From positions 6,035,738 to 6,099,737 of the forward strand of contig NZ_LR593886.1 in NCBI RefSeq assembly GCF_901538265.1: 64,000 bases of DNA, read 5' to 3'. Below are positions 34,733-45,355 of this stretch, piece after piece. The notes under the pieces were generated by a model. That model was not told where the DNA came from. It did no database searches and saw only the letters and a program-made list of their open reading frames with translations. Every line of letters begins with the position of its first letter. Position 1 is the stretch's first letter. The position numbers were made by a program, and so were the translations under genes. Source of the stretch: Gemmata massiliana (GTDB taxonomy: Bacteria > Planctomycetota > Planctomycetia > Gemmatales > Gemmataceae).

Positions 34733-35092
34733 TCAGTCGTCCGGTTTTGGGGCGAGAGACGCACCCCGCAGCAAACCCTGCTGCACGTCTTCGGTAGCTT
34801 GCGAGAACAGCGGGACACGATCAGCGATTGGTTCCTCCATGCCACGCCGGTTGAACATCACCACGCCGTTCTCACCGACCCCGGTGCGGCGGATGTCGAG
34901 GCACCGCCGGATCAGGCCTGCCGGATAGTGCGGTCGCCGACCCGGCGTTCGCGTCGGTGGCGGGAAGACGCCGGCCATCATGAGGGCGTAGAACCGCGAC
35001 CGAGAGAGCCGACAGAGGGCCGCGAGGCCTGTGACACTCGCCGCTGTAGGTCAAACGTCCCCCGTCTCCGTTGAGGCACGTTTCTTTGCCAT
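34733..35092 (-). pseudogene. Helix-turn-helix protein interrupted by an early TGA
   Basis: One frame from ATG 35092 to 34733 spans 120 codons, broken only by a TGA at codon 14 (35051-35053). It reads MAKKRASTETGDV, stop, then an HTH domain (LCRLSRSRFYALMMAGVFP, RRPHYPAGLIRRCLDIRRTG). The second part is a MerR/AlpA-like DNA-binding unit like those on planctomycete mobile elements. A methionine at 34981 could restart translation but would lose the first helices. A sequencing error or a real stop are the two possible readings. Confidence 0.65.
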
Positions 35093-35115
35093 GTTCGCCT
35101 CGGTGGTGCATGAGG

Positions 35116-35196
35116 TTAACGACCTTCTCCGTAGTGGGGGATCGTGTACGAGAACGTCCCGTCGGGGAAAAACTCCCCGACGGGCACCTCCACCAT
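35116..35196 (-). CDS. Possible 26-residue peptide gene
   Basis: The ATG overlaps the stop of the upstream DUF932-like frame (ATGA), and the frame ends at TAA 35116. The peptide is MVEVPVGEFFPDGTF and then SYTIPHYGEGR. Tight overlap favours translation, but the frame also contains a strong hairpin (35158-35184), and the peptide resembles no known family. It could be a fragment of a larger decayed gene. Confidence 0.3.
   Translation of the reverse strand: MVEVPVGEFFPDGTFSYTIPHYGEGR
35158..35184. repeat. Perfect 11-bp hairpin
   Basis: An 11-bp inverted repeat (CCCGTCGGGGA with TCCCCGACGGG) around a 5-base AAAAC loop. No T-run follows on either strand. It lies inside the possible small peptide gene and could be a terminator, a structured RNA or a site bound by a protein. 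Confidence 0.6.
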
Positions 35197-35544
35197 CACG
35201 CGGCCATCTCGATGGCGATCTCCAATGCGGTCTTGTTCACTGCCGCCCCGTCCCCGAACCAGAGGGAGTCGAGCCAGGTGGCCTGACTACGACCGCGGGA
35301 GTAGCCGAGCCACTCGTTGACGCCGTTGTAGGCACTCCAAAACGTGTTCCTGATCGACGGCAGGTCGTTCCCTCTACCCGCCTCGGCCAACCCGATGATC
35401 TGGTCGATCTGGCTCGCCAGCCGGTACGACGGACCTTCCGCCTCGCCCACACCCGTCCGCACAACCCACCTGAACCGGTTGGAGCTGGACAGCGAGGAGC
35501 AGTCGGCTGACCTTGTCGAGCTCGCTCAGCTGGAGATCAGGCAT
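35196..35544 (-). pseudogene. DUF932-like C-terminal remnant
   Basis: The frame 35462-35196 ends with RNTFWSAYNGVNEWLGY, WLDSLWFGDGA and KTALEIA, a pattern like the C-terminus of DUF932 (phage/plasmid-associated) proteins. Upstream, a good start (GGACTCCTCC then ATG at 35544) opens a different frame (MPDLQLSELDKVSRLLL), so a frameshift or a deletion lies near 35470-35500. The N-terminal two-thirds of a normal DUF932 protein are absent. Confidence 0.5.
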
Positions 35545-35655
35545 GGAGGAGTCCTTTCATGGCGGGATCCAGGATGGCAGCAGCGCGCAACGCACTGCTT
35601 CGTGTGATCGAGAACGCCAGCGCCGCGGCCCAGAGGCATGCCGATGCGGGATCGG

Positions 35656-37960
35656 TCACCCGGTTTGCAGCGACAGGCGAATGCCGACGGAACGGAGTCG
35701 CGTGCGGGCAATCTCGATGGCCCGGGAGCCCTCAGCACCCGACAAAAGCCGAACGATGCGAGAGTCCGCCGGAATGTCTTTGTCTCGGGTGAGCGGCCAG
35801 GGGAGGCAAGCCGGTCGGACGATCAGCCAGATTTCCTCCGGCACATCGGTCGTCGGTGCGATTCGCGGACCGTGGTCCCGCGACCATTGGTCCCATTTGA
35901 TCGCCACGAACGTACGAGCCAAGCCGAGCAACTTGTCGAGATCGAGTGTCCCGGACAGAAGCCGCGCTAGGTCGTCTAGGCGAGCACTGCAGCCGGGTGC
36001 CGCAACTAGCCGCGACCGGCGCTGGCCCTTCGTGCCTGCTTCGATGAGCCGCCGCTCGACGAGCGCACCGAGGTCGCGGATCGGATCGCGTCCCGTCGCA
36101 ACGACGCGTGGGTCATTCACAAGTCGCTTGTCAGCGGTCTTGAACCGCCGGGCGCCGCGTTCCAGCGGCAACCAGTGGGAGTGAACGGGATCGATGGGGC
36201 GCCCTTCCCGCGTGTAGCCCGCGGCGGCGCTTCCCAGCGCCAGAGCGAGACGCACTTCGGCGCTGCTGTCGTCGACCGCGGCAACCCACTTCGGACGAAG
36301 CGACAGGATGGGACCGGACTCAATCGCCGTGCCGGTCGCCTGGAGCGATTCGATGTCGACTACCGCCAGCAGAATCGCCTGCCAGCGACCCGGCGTGTCG
36401 TCGCGCGTGAGGGCGGCGAAGACGGCGTCGGCGAGACGACACTCGGCGTGACCAAATCGTGCCGGGGCATGCTTGTCACGGCTACGACGTTGGAGCCGGT
36501 CCAGCCAACCCGCGAGATCGCCGATAAGGTAGGCCCGCGGGTGATGTCGGACTCGGACCAGGCCCAGAAGAACCGCGAGTGTCGATTGCCCGTTCCGCTC
36601 CAAGTACCCGTATCGGACGAACGCTTTGATCCCGCGCGCGACGCCGAGCCGACTGATCGCCCGGGCCATATCCACAGGGCGGTTCGCCGTCTGGCGGTCG
36701 AGTTGAGCCCGCGATTCACCGTACATCGCCGCGACATCGGGCAGCGCAGCCGGTTGTTTCCAAAGCGGCATCCACTGCTCACCGCGCTGGGCATTCTCCG
36801 AACCCGGTGTTGCGAAGCCGGCGGTATGAGGGCGAACGGCGAACGGGGCACTGCCCGACTGAAGGCGTTCGGATCGAGGCGGCGCGTCGCACGCGCGGTG
36901 AACAAAATCGAGCCTTCCATCATCAAGACGAAGTCCCAGGGGTTCACGAGATTGCCGCTCGCAAATCCCGTGGAGCTGTTGGCTCCGCCTGCTGAACCCG
37001 GCTGGTATTGCCCAACTGCCGCGCTCGTGAACTTGTTCGCCGGCCCCATCCAGAGCGAATTCGCGAGCAGTTCCTTCGCGGGTGTCGTCGGACCATCACG
37101 TTCGGAAGCGAGGTCGAACAGAACTCCAAGTTGCTGCATGAAGTTGTTGGTGAAGTCGAGATTACCGTCGTTACCGCCCGTCCCGAGGAGTGAGGGCCAC
37201 ACCGGGTTACCCTCCTCATCGAGAACCACTGCAGCCGAGAGCCATTCGGCATGTGGGCCGCGCCACAGTCGCCGACAATCCGGGATGAGCGTTGCCTTGA
37301 GTGATTTGAAACGCTGCTCTGCAGCGGCCAGCAAGCGTTTGTACCCGTTCTGGTTTTGAGAGCTTCGGCATCCGCCCGCTGCGGAGGCTTGTCAGCCGCA
37401 AGTACCAGCGACTCGATCGTCGCAATATCGCGTTCGATTTCGACGCGCTTATCAGCCGCCAAGTCCGACTTCGATAATTGAATCTTGAGTTGATCGAGAC
37501 AGCCCCGATACGTCTCGCAGTGTTCGAGGAGTTGGCGCTGCTCTGGAAACTGGAAGGGCTTGTTCGTCTTCGTTCGGGCCTTGATGGCACGAACGAAGAC
37601 GTCCGCGTGGGCGACCGTATCGAGAAGTCGTCAAGCTTCTGTCACTCCGCATCGAAATCGCTCGAACCGAAGTGCCCGCGATTTCTCAAGCGGTACGAGA
37701 CCGGGGTCGTTCGCCTTGAAGAAGCCGCATCCTTTGTTCCAGGGCGACAGCAACGGCGTCGGTTCGTACCTGTCCAAGAAGAACCCCTCCAACTCCACTT
37801 CCGTCCGGCTGCTCAACAAGCAGAAACGTTCGCCGTCCCACCAGCCACGGGCCTGTGTGTCCGCTTGCTCCCCGACGAGCCGGAGAATCCCCGGTGCCTT
37901 CAAGTAATTTGCAAGCGGGGCTGGCGAGCAGCCCTTCAAGATGTGGAGATGGATGGTCAT
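35656..37960 (-). pseudogene. csx17: Csx17 (Cas8-like subunit of type I-G CRISPR-Cas), frameshifted
   Basis: The full-length span (2,305 bases, about 768 codons) fits Csx17, but it is broken into at least four frames. Piece 1 from ATG 37960: HLHILKGCSPAPLANYLKA, ARGWWDGERF, FFLDRYEPTPLLSPWN. Piece 2: AHADVFVRAIKARTKTNKPF to about 37370. Piece 3: LLGTGGNDGNLDFTNNFMQ and NPWDFVLMMEG. Piece 4: MARAISRLGVARG, RYGYLERNGQS, ending RLRSVGIRLSLQTG. Csx17 is the large subunit of type I-G (formerly I-U) Cascade. The ATG overlaps the cas3 stop. Frameshifts near 37631, 37350 and 36800 make it inactive unless they are sequencing errors. Confidence 0.85.
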
Positions 37961-38259
37961 CGGTTGGCCTCCGCTGCAAGAGCCGGGTCGTTGGTCTTCA
38001 GCCGAGACGCCCGAACGTCGGCCGCACGCAGGATCGCTTCCAAAAACGCCAACCCTCCCGGCCCGTAGCGTTCCATGAGCGTCAGACAGCGTCCCCGCCA
38101 ACTGCTCCCCGTTCGTTCAGAGAGTCCCACGGCGGCCGGCGAGAGGGTGAGCGCGACCTCGGGGAGTGCGGGTTCGCCCGGAATCAGAGCGACCGATGGC
38201 AACCGATTCACGGATACCGCGAATCGGCAGCCCGCGCCCGTCCCGGTCGCGATACTCTA

Positions 38260-39428
38260 GTGCAGGATCATGGCTGAGGTTTTGGCAATGTGGGGTGGAG
38301 CGTGCAGCCGTAGTAGTTGCACGCTCGCTGCCGTACCTCAGCGGCGGTCAGTTTCCGGTCGGGCTCGACGATGGCCCGCTTGCCGTGGACCCACTTGGGT
38401 TCGATCGGATTGAGCCACGGGGCCTTGACCGGCAGACCGCACACCCGGATCCGGCACCCGGCCTTCGCGCGCCGGACCCGCCGGTTGTGGGCCTCGACCC
38501 ACCGCCGCACCCGCCGGCTCACGTGCCACGCGGCGTTGTCCCACACCAGGGCCAACACCGCCTTCCCCTCGGTCGCCAGCACCTCGCACACCCACCCCAG
38601 GAACGCCTCGGTGGTGGCACTTACCGGCCGCCCGTCGCAGAACCGCAGCATCATCCCGCCCGTGTCGGCCCGCAGCACCCCATAGCACGCCAGCGCCTCT
38701 GGCCCGCCGCCCTTCGGATCCCGGGCGTTGCCCCCGAGCCGGAGCGGGCCGGAGGTCGTCCAGGCGAACAGATCGGGCTGGGCCAGTCGCGTCCACCAGC
38801 ACTCGTCTTGAAAACCCAGCACCCAGTCCGAATGCTTCGCCGCCTCCGCGATCAGCCGGTCCCGACGCCTTTTTTCTTGACGTATTCGGGGTCCGGGCTG
38901 GTGATCCAGTGCTTGGCCCGCTTCCACCCGACCCCGAGACGCTTCAACGCCTGTCGGATCGGCTCGACCGACAGCACCCGGGACGTCCATCCCTTCTGGT
39001 GGCACACCTCGGCCACCAACGCCAGGGTCCACAGGCTCGTCGGCTTGCCGAACGCTCGGGGCCGGCGGGGGAGGAGATCCTTGAGGTCCTCGTCCCGCCC
39101 CCGGTCCCATACCCGGCCGGGATCCTTGCGGGCATGCGACTTGGCGGCCAAGCATCCCAGGCCGTCGGTCTCGAACGCCCGGACGGCGTTGCGGACCGCT
39201 TGGGCGGTACACCCGACCACCCGCCCGACTTCGGCCGGCCCCATCCGCCCGGCACTCGCCAACAGGATCTGCGAGCGGCGGACGGTGAACGCATCGGCCG
39301 ACTTCCGGCCTCGCTCCAACGCCCGCCGCTCGGCGGCCGTGAGCGTACGGACGAATTTACGGGGCTTGTTCATCCCGACAACATACGACCCCGACCGGAT
39401 TCGCAAACGGTCAGAAATTAGGATGCAC
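38260..39428 (-). mobile_element. IS630-family insertion sequence
   Basis: The element is bounded by TA dinucleotides at 38258-38259 and 39429-39430, the target duplication of IS630/Tc1-mariner elements. The ends begin GTGCA on both sides as an inverted repeat; beyond that, identity is weak. It encodes one transposase in two overlapping frames. The insertion sits in the HD part of cas3, and its removal joins PKDL to EYRD in one frame. It is 1,169 bases long. Confidence 0.85.
38268..39373 (-). CDS. IS630 transposase made by -1 frameshifting
   Basis: ORF A (start about 39373, MNKPRKFVRTL) holds the HTH part (GRMGPAEVGRVVGCT). ORF B carries the DDE catalytic residues: D in LGFQDECWW, D in LVWDNAAWH, E in NPIEPKWVHGKR. 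The two frames overlap at GAAAAAAGG (about 38868-38880 on the plus strand as a T6 run), a slippery A6G where a -1 shift would join them. Programmed frameshifting at such a site is usual in IS elements. The element may therefore still be active. Confidence 0.8.
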
Positions 39429-39958
39429 TAGGTCCTTGGGGCCGCGTGCAAGCCGACACGGACTTTGCCGTGATGGCTGGCGACCAGATACGCCACGAGG
39501 TCGAAGTCCTCCGGTGAGCAATCCAGGAGCCACTGAGTCAGCGACGACGGTGCGGGCAGTGATTCGCCTGCGACGGGCGACTTGCCCAACTTGGTAAGTA
39601 CGCCGACCATGGACCAGAAGCGCCGGATGCTGGCGTGCGTAGGTTTGCAGAAGGGCGAACAGCCCGAGATCGCTGGCGAGTTCGTGTCGGTATCCGGGTA
39701 GCTTGTCGCTCTCGCCCTCCATGGCGTAATACTTCGCTCGCGGGCGCGGGCTCCTGCGACTTCGCCCACAAGCGGTCACACAGATGACCGACGTTCTCCC
39801 ACTTCCGGAACAGCATGTTCTGGAACGCCGGGTGCGACTTGCCCCAGTCATGAAAGAGCGCGGTGAGTTCGAGAAGGGGTTGCAGCTCGTCGGACAGTTT
39901 CGCCAGGGCCCCGGTTACCCGACCCGAGCGTCCTGACGTGCCCGCGCGAGTTTCTGAT

Positions 39959-41059
39959 TCATGGTCCGGCTGAAGGTGTCTGCTCTTTGGGCGTGGGGTA
40001 GCAGTCAGCGATGAGGGATCGGATCCGCGAGCGGACGGTCGGTGAGTAGGAGATGCTGTTGCGGATCGAGTGCTTCAGGTCGGCGATCGTGTCGAACAGT
40101 CGGTTGTGGGTGGCGCCGGCGGAGCAACGTCCAGAACCGCTCGATCACGTTGAGTTGCGGACTGTAACTGGGCAAGCGCTTGAGTTCCAGGCGCGCGCGC
40201 GCAACGCCGCCTGAACGCCTTCGCCGGCGTGCCACGGGGCGTTGTCGATGATCAGCACCACGCGCGGGTGCTTTTGGGCCGGGTAGCGAACGGCGATCTG
40301 GCGCAGGTGCTCGGCGAAGGCCCGTTGCAACCGGCGCGCCTTACTCTCACCGGTTCGGCGATACAGGCCCGTGCGACCGGCGACGGTCTTGGTGTGGAGT
40401 TGGGAGGTGACGACGTTGACCGAAGCAAAGACGTGGAGCATGTCCTTGCAATCCCAGGTGCCGACGATCGGGCGGTGCCCTTGACCCCGAGCGTGCGACA
40501 CAGGGTCGGGACCATCGGGAATCGCGCCTCGTCTTGCGAGAGCACGACTAACGTGCCGGCCTGTGCCCCTTTGTTAAGGCCGCCAGTTCGTCGCGCGCGC
40601 CGGCTCGCTTGACGGGATCCCCACGACGGAACCGGTAGGTGGGTCGGTACGGGCGGATCCCGTGCTTGTGGCAGAACACCTGCATGGCCGACTTCTGCAC
40701 CCGGATGCCGCGCTTGGAAAAGAGGTACTCGGCCAGTTCGGGGTAGGTCCAGTTGGCCCGATCCAGGCCGCACGCGGCCGGCCCGTCGATGACCCACGGG
40801 CGCAGGGCCGGTGCCAGATCCTCGGTCAACGTCGGCCCGGGTCCGGGGCCGTGCGCGGTTGCAGCCCTTCGAGTCCGCGTTCGAGGTAAGCGTTGAACGG
40901 TACGCGGCGTAATGCCCAAATCGCGCGATGTCTTGGTGCGGTCGGTTCCGGTGCGCCAACCGGATGATCTGGACCCGGTCATGGAACTTGCGCTCGGTGG
41001 CGTTGTGGAACGCGTGCTCCAGAAACGACGGATCGCTCGGAAAGTTGGATGCGAATCAT
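39959..41059 (-). pseudogene. Degraded IS630-family transposase
   Basis: From ATG 41059 (MIRIQLSE) the gene reads through several shifted pieces: FHDRVQIIRLAHRNR, DLGITPRTVQR, LDRANWTYPELAEYLFSKRG, VLSQDEARFPMVP (first Asp), VVLIIDNAPWHAGEG (second Asp), NVIERFW (Glu), and ends PKEQTPSAGP at 39959. At least three frameshifts are present, so it is inactive. It differs from the intact IS630 at 38260 and must be an older insertion. Clear terminal inverted repeats were not found. It replaces the helicase part of cas3. Confidence 0.75.
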
Positions 41060-41493
41060 GGGTACTGGTCACTGCTAACGGAGAGCGAACTCTGCACCGT
41101 TAGAGACCAGACACCCACCAACGGATTCTGAATCAGACGACTTTCGGCCCTGAAAAGCCCGTGGGTATCCCGCTCCCCAACCAGGTTTCAGAGTTTCGTC
41201 CCGGGCGAGGGCCTTCGTCCGCCAACTGAAGGGTCCGAATCGAGCACGCTCAGTGCCTGATTCCATGGACCTCGCCACCGACACGCTCGTTTGTTTCACC
41301 GCCCCACCAGACGCCAAACAGACAAACCCGACTAGGTCTCGCGCCGATCATCCCCGCCCTGACCAAGACTGAGGATGCCCTTCTCTCGGTTGTGGAAGGT
41401 TTGCAGAAGGCCCCAGGCCATATAATCTGCTTGAGCGGCGCGGCCTTGAATGGCACCGCGGTGTCGTGCCCATGCAATAGATTCGTCGCGGCG
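41060..41493. other. Stretch without a recognisable gene in the island
   Basis: About 430 bases between the degraded IS630 transposase and the end of the patatin gene. Neither strand gives a recognisable protein. A small inverted pair (CTAACGG and CCGTTAG, about 41078 and 41096) lies at the edge and may belong to the end of the old IS element. No CRISPR repeats are seen. Confidence 0.5.
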
Positions 41494-44155
41494 TCACGTA
41501 ACGCGCCGCCGGAGTCGCACCTCGTTCTCAGCGACTTCCGAATCGCAGGCGTAGCGGAAGAAATCGTTGTCGTTGAAAAAGATCGCCCAGAGTGCCCGCT
41601 GCAAGCTGTCAGCAGGTGTCCCACTGAGCTTCGGGAAGCGGGTGATCAGGAATCGCTCCACCTCGCCCGGCGGCAACTCGGCATCAATCTGCTTCAGCAA
41701 CAGGGGTAGGATCTGTTGCCCCACCTCGCTCGTGCGATAGCCCGGGCGGATCCAAAACAGCAATTCGTATTCGCCCACCTGATTCGGCCGTATCCAACGA
41801 CGGACGGCGGCGACTCCGATAGGGAACGAAGGCGCACGGCCGCCGGACGTCTCCTCCCACATAAACGGATCTTTTTCAGGTTCCTGATCGTTGAGGCCCA
41901 AGCCGCCCCTCTCACCGGGTTGCCCGTAGGTGAGAACCCACGTAAGGTGCGAGGATCCCTTTAGTTTGAGGGAATCCTCGACCACTGTCCAAAGGTAGTT
42001 CTCCGACCAATCGTGGTCAAGCGCGTCGGGCCGGGTGAACACGCTCGCCCAGTCACCGAAGAACTCACGGTTCAATTCGGTCCGAACTTGCGTCTGCACG
42101 TGCTCGGGTAGCCGGCTCCACCGGACGGCTCGGACCGGAACTAGTGGCATGTTCAGCACGCGCTCGCAGAACCGAGCGAACCCGGCGCTGTACTCGGGGC
42201 GGAGGACCGGCCAGTAGCGCTGGAACACTCTAGTGGCGGTCCAACGTCGGAAGCAGTTCATCCATCCCCGTTGGAGCGGGCCTGGGAACGTGACACTCAG
42301 GTTCAACCGCATCCATGCGGCTTCCATTACCCCCACGAGCTGGCTCATCACCCGTAACTCGACAAACGCGTCGCCGTCTGCGCCGGCAGCCACACGAGCC
42401 AGGGTGATTCTCGCTCCATCGCGGGTGTACGAGGAAATATCATCGGGGATTGTTGCGAGCAATCCGGCGAGTTCGAGGCGATCGGTGGCCGCGAATGGCA
42501 CAATTTCGGGGTAGAACTCGCGGTTCAAGGGTGCGAGACGTTGGTCGGATCGTATCACATCGACCCACGACGACCAGGTAGCCGGGGCCGATATGTAGTT
42601 CTCGAACTGCTCGGGCGTGGCCTGGACGCTGTTCCGCCGCACCTCGGCGAACAGGCGGCGATTAACCCGCCGGTTGTACTCCACGTCGGATGCACCGCGG
42701 GATGGGCGGAACCGCCGCACCTCGGCCGCGGCTTGGGCGAACACGTCCAACCCGATGTGGAACCCCAGCGCCCGGTAACTCTCGAACTGGTCCTCGTCGA
42801 AGAACTGGTCGGGCAGCGTCGGGTGGTGGGGAAACTGGGGGTTATTGGCCGCGTAATTCTTCACGTCGGCCGGTTCGTCACCGGTCAGCGACGACCGGAT
42901 GAACACCAGCGTTCCGTTCACCCCCCGATCGTCCACGTCATCGTACCGGATCACGCCAGCGACCGCGTGGGCGTTGCTCAACTTGTCCTTGTTCTTGCGG
43001 ATGGGCGTCGTGTCGATCTCGATGCGGATGCCGAAGTCGGTGCGGACGAGGCGGATCAGGTTAGCGAGGTTCTCGGACGCGTCGAGGGCGTCCTCGGCCG
43101 CATCGACCACAACGACGAACCGACACCGCCGACGGATCAACTCGTACGCGCCGGTATTCTCGAAGTGACCACCGTCGGACAAGTGAATGTAGGGTCCCCC
43201 GGCTTCGGTCTGACCGGACAACTCGTTCCACAGTAGAGCGCCGTTCTTAGGGTTCGTTGCCCCCCACGGGTTATTGTCGTCCGCCCGCTTGTGGCCCGGG
43301 GAGCGGGGGTTCTCGATCCACCATCCAAGTCGGAGGTTGAGAAGTGTGAGCAGAGCCGTTAGCGGTGCCGACTGGTAGAATTTCATGTTCGGATCGATGG
43401 CCGCCCCGGAAATGGCGACCGCCCGCCCGAGGGTGAGATTTTCCCACTCGGTCATATTGCCGACGCTCTTTTCGGACTCGGGCAAGCGGGCGAAACCGGT
43501 TCGTGGGGTGCCGCAGTAGTCCGGGGTGAGGACGAACGACTCACCCTTACGGTCCTGTTCGGCCAGGGCCGCCCCGGCGACGAGGTTCAGAGTCGTGTTG
43601 ATTAGGGGGTACGGGCCGTAGTACCCGCGCGGGCGCGGTTCCTCTGGCTCGCGCTCGTCGACCCGCGGGACGTTCTTGAGGCGGAGGCGGACCAGGGGCA
43701 GGTCGTCCCGGGCGTCGAAGTCGGTGAACTCGTTTGCGGACCGGGGCGGCGGTGGAACGCCGGTCGGTGCACCAGTCGGCCCATCTGCCCAACCCCACGT
43801 CGCGCCCCGGTTCGCCCAGCGGTGGTTGTGACGAGACGCCCCGAGGTAACAGCGGATCAGGCGGTTCGCGTACATGGCATGAAGCGAAAATGTGTTCACA
43901 CGAACAATGAGTAAAAACGCGGTTCCAATCGCAGTGCATCCGGCGCAAGCAAGCAAAACATCCCGACCGTTCTGGTGCTCTACCCCAGTACGCAAGGGTG
44001 TCCAGTGACCCGATTGCGGTTGGGGCCGGGACTGGACATCCAACGCAACCACGCCGTCTGGTTGGAGCTTCGTGCGTACCTCGAATGCCTGAGTGGACTT
44101 CGGGTCGGAGTTCGGGGCTGACCAATCGGCCGGCGCGAGCGCGTACCCCACCCCC
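41494..44155 (-). pseudogene. Patatin-like phospholipase, C-terminal half
   Basis: This half was cut from its N-terminus by the ISAs1 element. After the target duplication it reads YALAPADWSAP, then DYCGTPRTGF, NPKNGALLWNELSG and the patatin catalytic aspartate block HLSDGGHFENTGAYEL, followed by a long soluble C-terminal region. No start codon, signal or ribosome site for independent expression is evident; the frame starts inside the IS. The catalytic dyad is split: the serine is in the other half and the aspartate is here. Excision gives 764 plus 884 codons in one frame. Confidence 0.88.
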
Positions 44156-45355
44156 CAGGGCCGGCGCACTTCATTTAGTCGTCAGAATCTTAAGCACTTT
44201 GAGCAGGTATTGATCGTCCCAGGCGGCCTTCATGCGTCGAGTACGAATGCTGCCCTTGGTGTCCGCCCGCTGGAGCAGGGACAGGGCAACCCGGCGAATC
44301 ATGCCCAGGTTGGCCCCGGCGTGTCCGGCCCGAGCCCGGCTGTCGTCTTCCCGGAACGCGATGTCCAGACACCAATGGAGCCCGTTCTCAATGCCCCAAT
44401 GGTTGCGGATGTACCCCGCCAGCTCGACCGCCCCGATCCGCAAGCTGGTGAGGTAGTAATGGGCGGTGCTCTCATTCGGCTTCCCGTTCACCACCCGCTC
44501 CCGGCACACCAGGGCCACGGCCCCAACATCGGCCCACCCGCTCGGTAGCCCTTCCGGATCTTCAACCACCGTCACGTACCGCTCTTCCTCGTGCCCGTCC
44601 TCGACCGCGGACCCCATGTCACACCCGGCGAACGCGTCCTCCCCGGCCCGCGCGAACACCTCCGCCACCGCGCCGCGCAACCCCTTCTGGTTCCCCTTCA
44701 CGCACACCACGTAATGCCCGCCCTGGGTGCGGATCTGGGACACCAACTCCTTCTGGCAAAAGGCCGCGTCGACGGTCACCACCGCGCCCGTCAGATCCAG
44801 GGCGCCCAACAGATCTGGGGCCGTGGTGATCTCGTGTCCGCCCTCGGGCACGGACCGCTGGCCCAGGATCAACCGGTTCTCCACGGCCCACGCCTCGACC
44901 AGATGCAAGCACCCGGTGAACGTGTTCTTGGTGGACCGCCGGGCGCTCTTACCATCGATCGCCACGTGCACCAGGCCGGTACTCTCGCATGCGGCTGCCA
45001 TCCAGCGCCCGAACCGGTCCGCGAACGCGTCCGGGTCCAGCTTGGCGAACACGCGCTCGAACGTGTCCGGGCTCGGAACCCCGTGGGGCAACCGCAGGTA
45101 CGGGGCGAACAACGTTTGCTTGGCCCGACCGAACGCGGCCACCTGGTCCCACCCGTCGGCCCCGGCGATCACCGCACACGTGGCCAACGTGAGGATATCC
45201 ACCAGCTCATGCAACTTGTTCTTCGTTTCGCGGCGCGGGTCTGGCACATCCGCAAACACCGCCAGCAGCGGAATACTCATCGGGGTTCCTCCATAACAAC
45301 CCCGATATAGACGTAAATGCGGCTGCCGTCACGGGTTCATAGTGCGCCAACCCTG
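44156..45355 (-). mobile_element. ISAs1-family insertion sequence with 10-bp target duplication
   Basis: The ends are inverted repeats CAGGGCCGGCGCACT (44156-44170) and CAGGGTTGGCGCACT (reverse complement of 45341-45355), two mismatches in 15. The flanks 44146-44155 and 45356-45365 are identical (CCCCACCCCC), a 10-bp target duplication. The element is 1,200 bases with one intact transposase. The perfect duplication and intact gene indicate a recent insertion. Confidence 0.92.
44171..45280 (-). CDS. ISAs1-family transposase
   Basis: A 369-residue transposase with the N-terminal DDE-associated domain (FADVPDPRRETKNKLHELVD, AVIAGADGW) and the DDE catalytic domain: Asp in VAIDGKSARRS, Asp in VVTVDAAFCQ, and Glu in HWGIENGLHWCLD. 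The full length matches ISAs1 transposases (about 370). The frame is intact. It is inserted in the same direction as the patatin gene. Confidence 0.93.
   Translation of the reverse strand: MSIPLLAVFADVPDPRRETKNKLHELVDILTLATCAVIAGADGWDQVAAFGRAKQTLFAPYLRLPHGVPSPDTFERVFAKLDPDAFADRFGRWMAAACESTGLVHVAIDGKSARRSTKNTFTGCLHLVEAWAVENRLILGQRSVPEGGHEITTAPDLLGALDLTGAVVTVDAAFCQKELVSQIRTQGGHYVVCVKGNQKGLRGAVAEVFARAGEDAFAGCDMGSAVEDGHEEERYVTVVEDPEGLPSGWADVGAVALVCRERVVNGKPNESTAHYYLTSLRIGAVELAGYIRNHWGIENGLHWCLDIAFREDDSRARAGHAGANLGMIRRVALSLLQRADTKGSIRTRRMKAAWDDQYLLKVLKILTTK

Larger units (their letters stand above)
37957..39958 (-). pseudogene. cas3: cas3 C-terminal HD-nuclease part, split by an IS630 element
   Basis: The HD nuclease domain is readable: ALFHDWGKSHPAFQ (HD motif), YRHELASDLGLF, DLVAYLVASHHGKVR. 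After the IS630 at 38260-39428 the frame continues as PKD, L, EYRDRDGRGLPIRGIRE, then LPSVALIPGEPALPE and RYGPGGLAFLEAILRAADVRAS, ending in an ATGA overlap with csx17. Type I-G Cas3 carries HD at the C-terminus after the helicase. The helicase itself is missing: an old IS630 transposase occupies its place. Frameshifts are visible in a C-run just before the insertion, near 38210, and in the region 39700-39770. Confidence 0.82.

Noticed and set aside
34498..41493. CRISPR array expected next to csx17/cas3
   Set aside because: I searched by eye for spaced direct repeats of 25-40 bases and found none.
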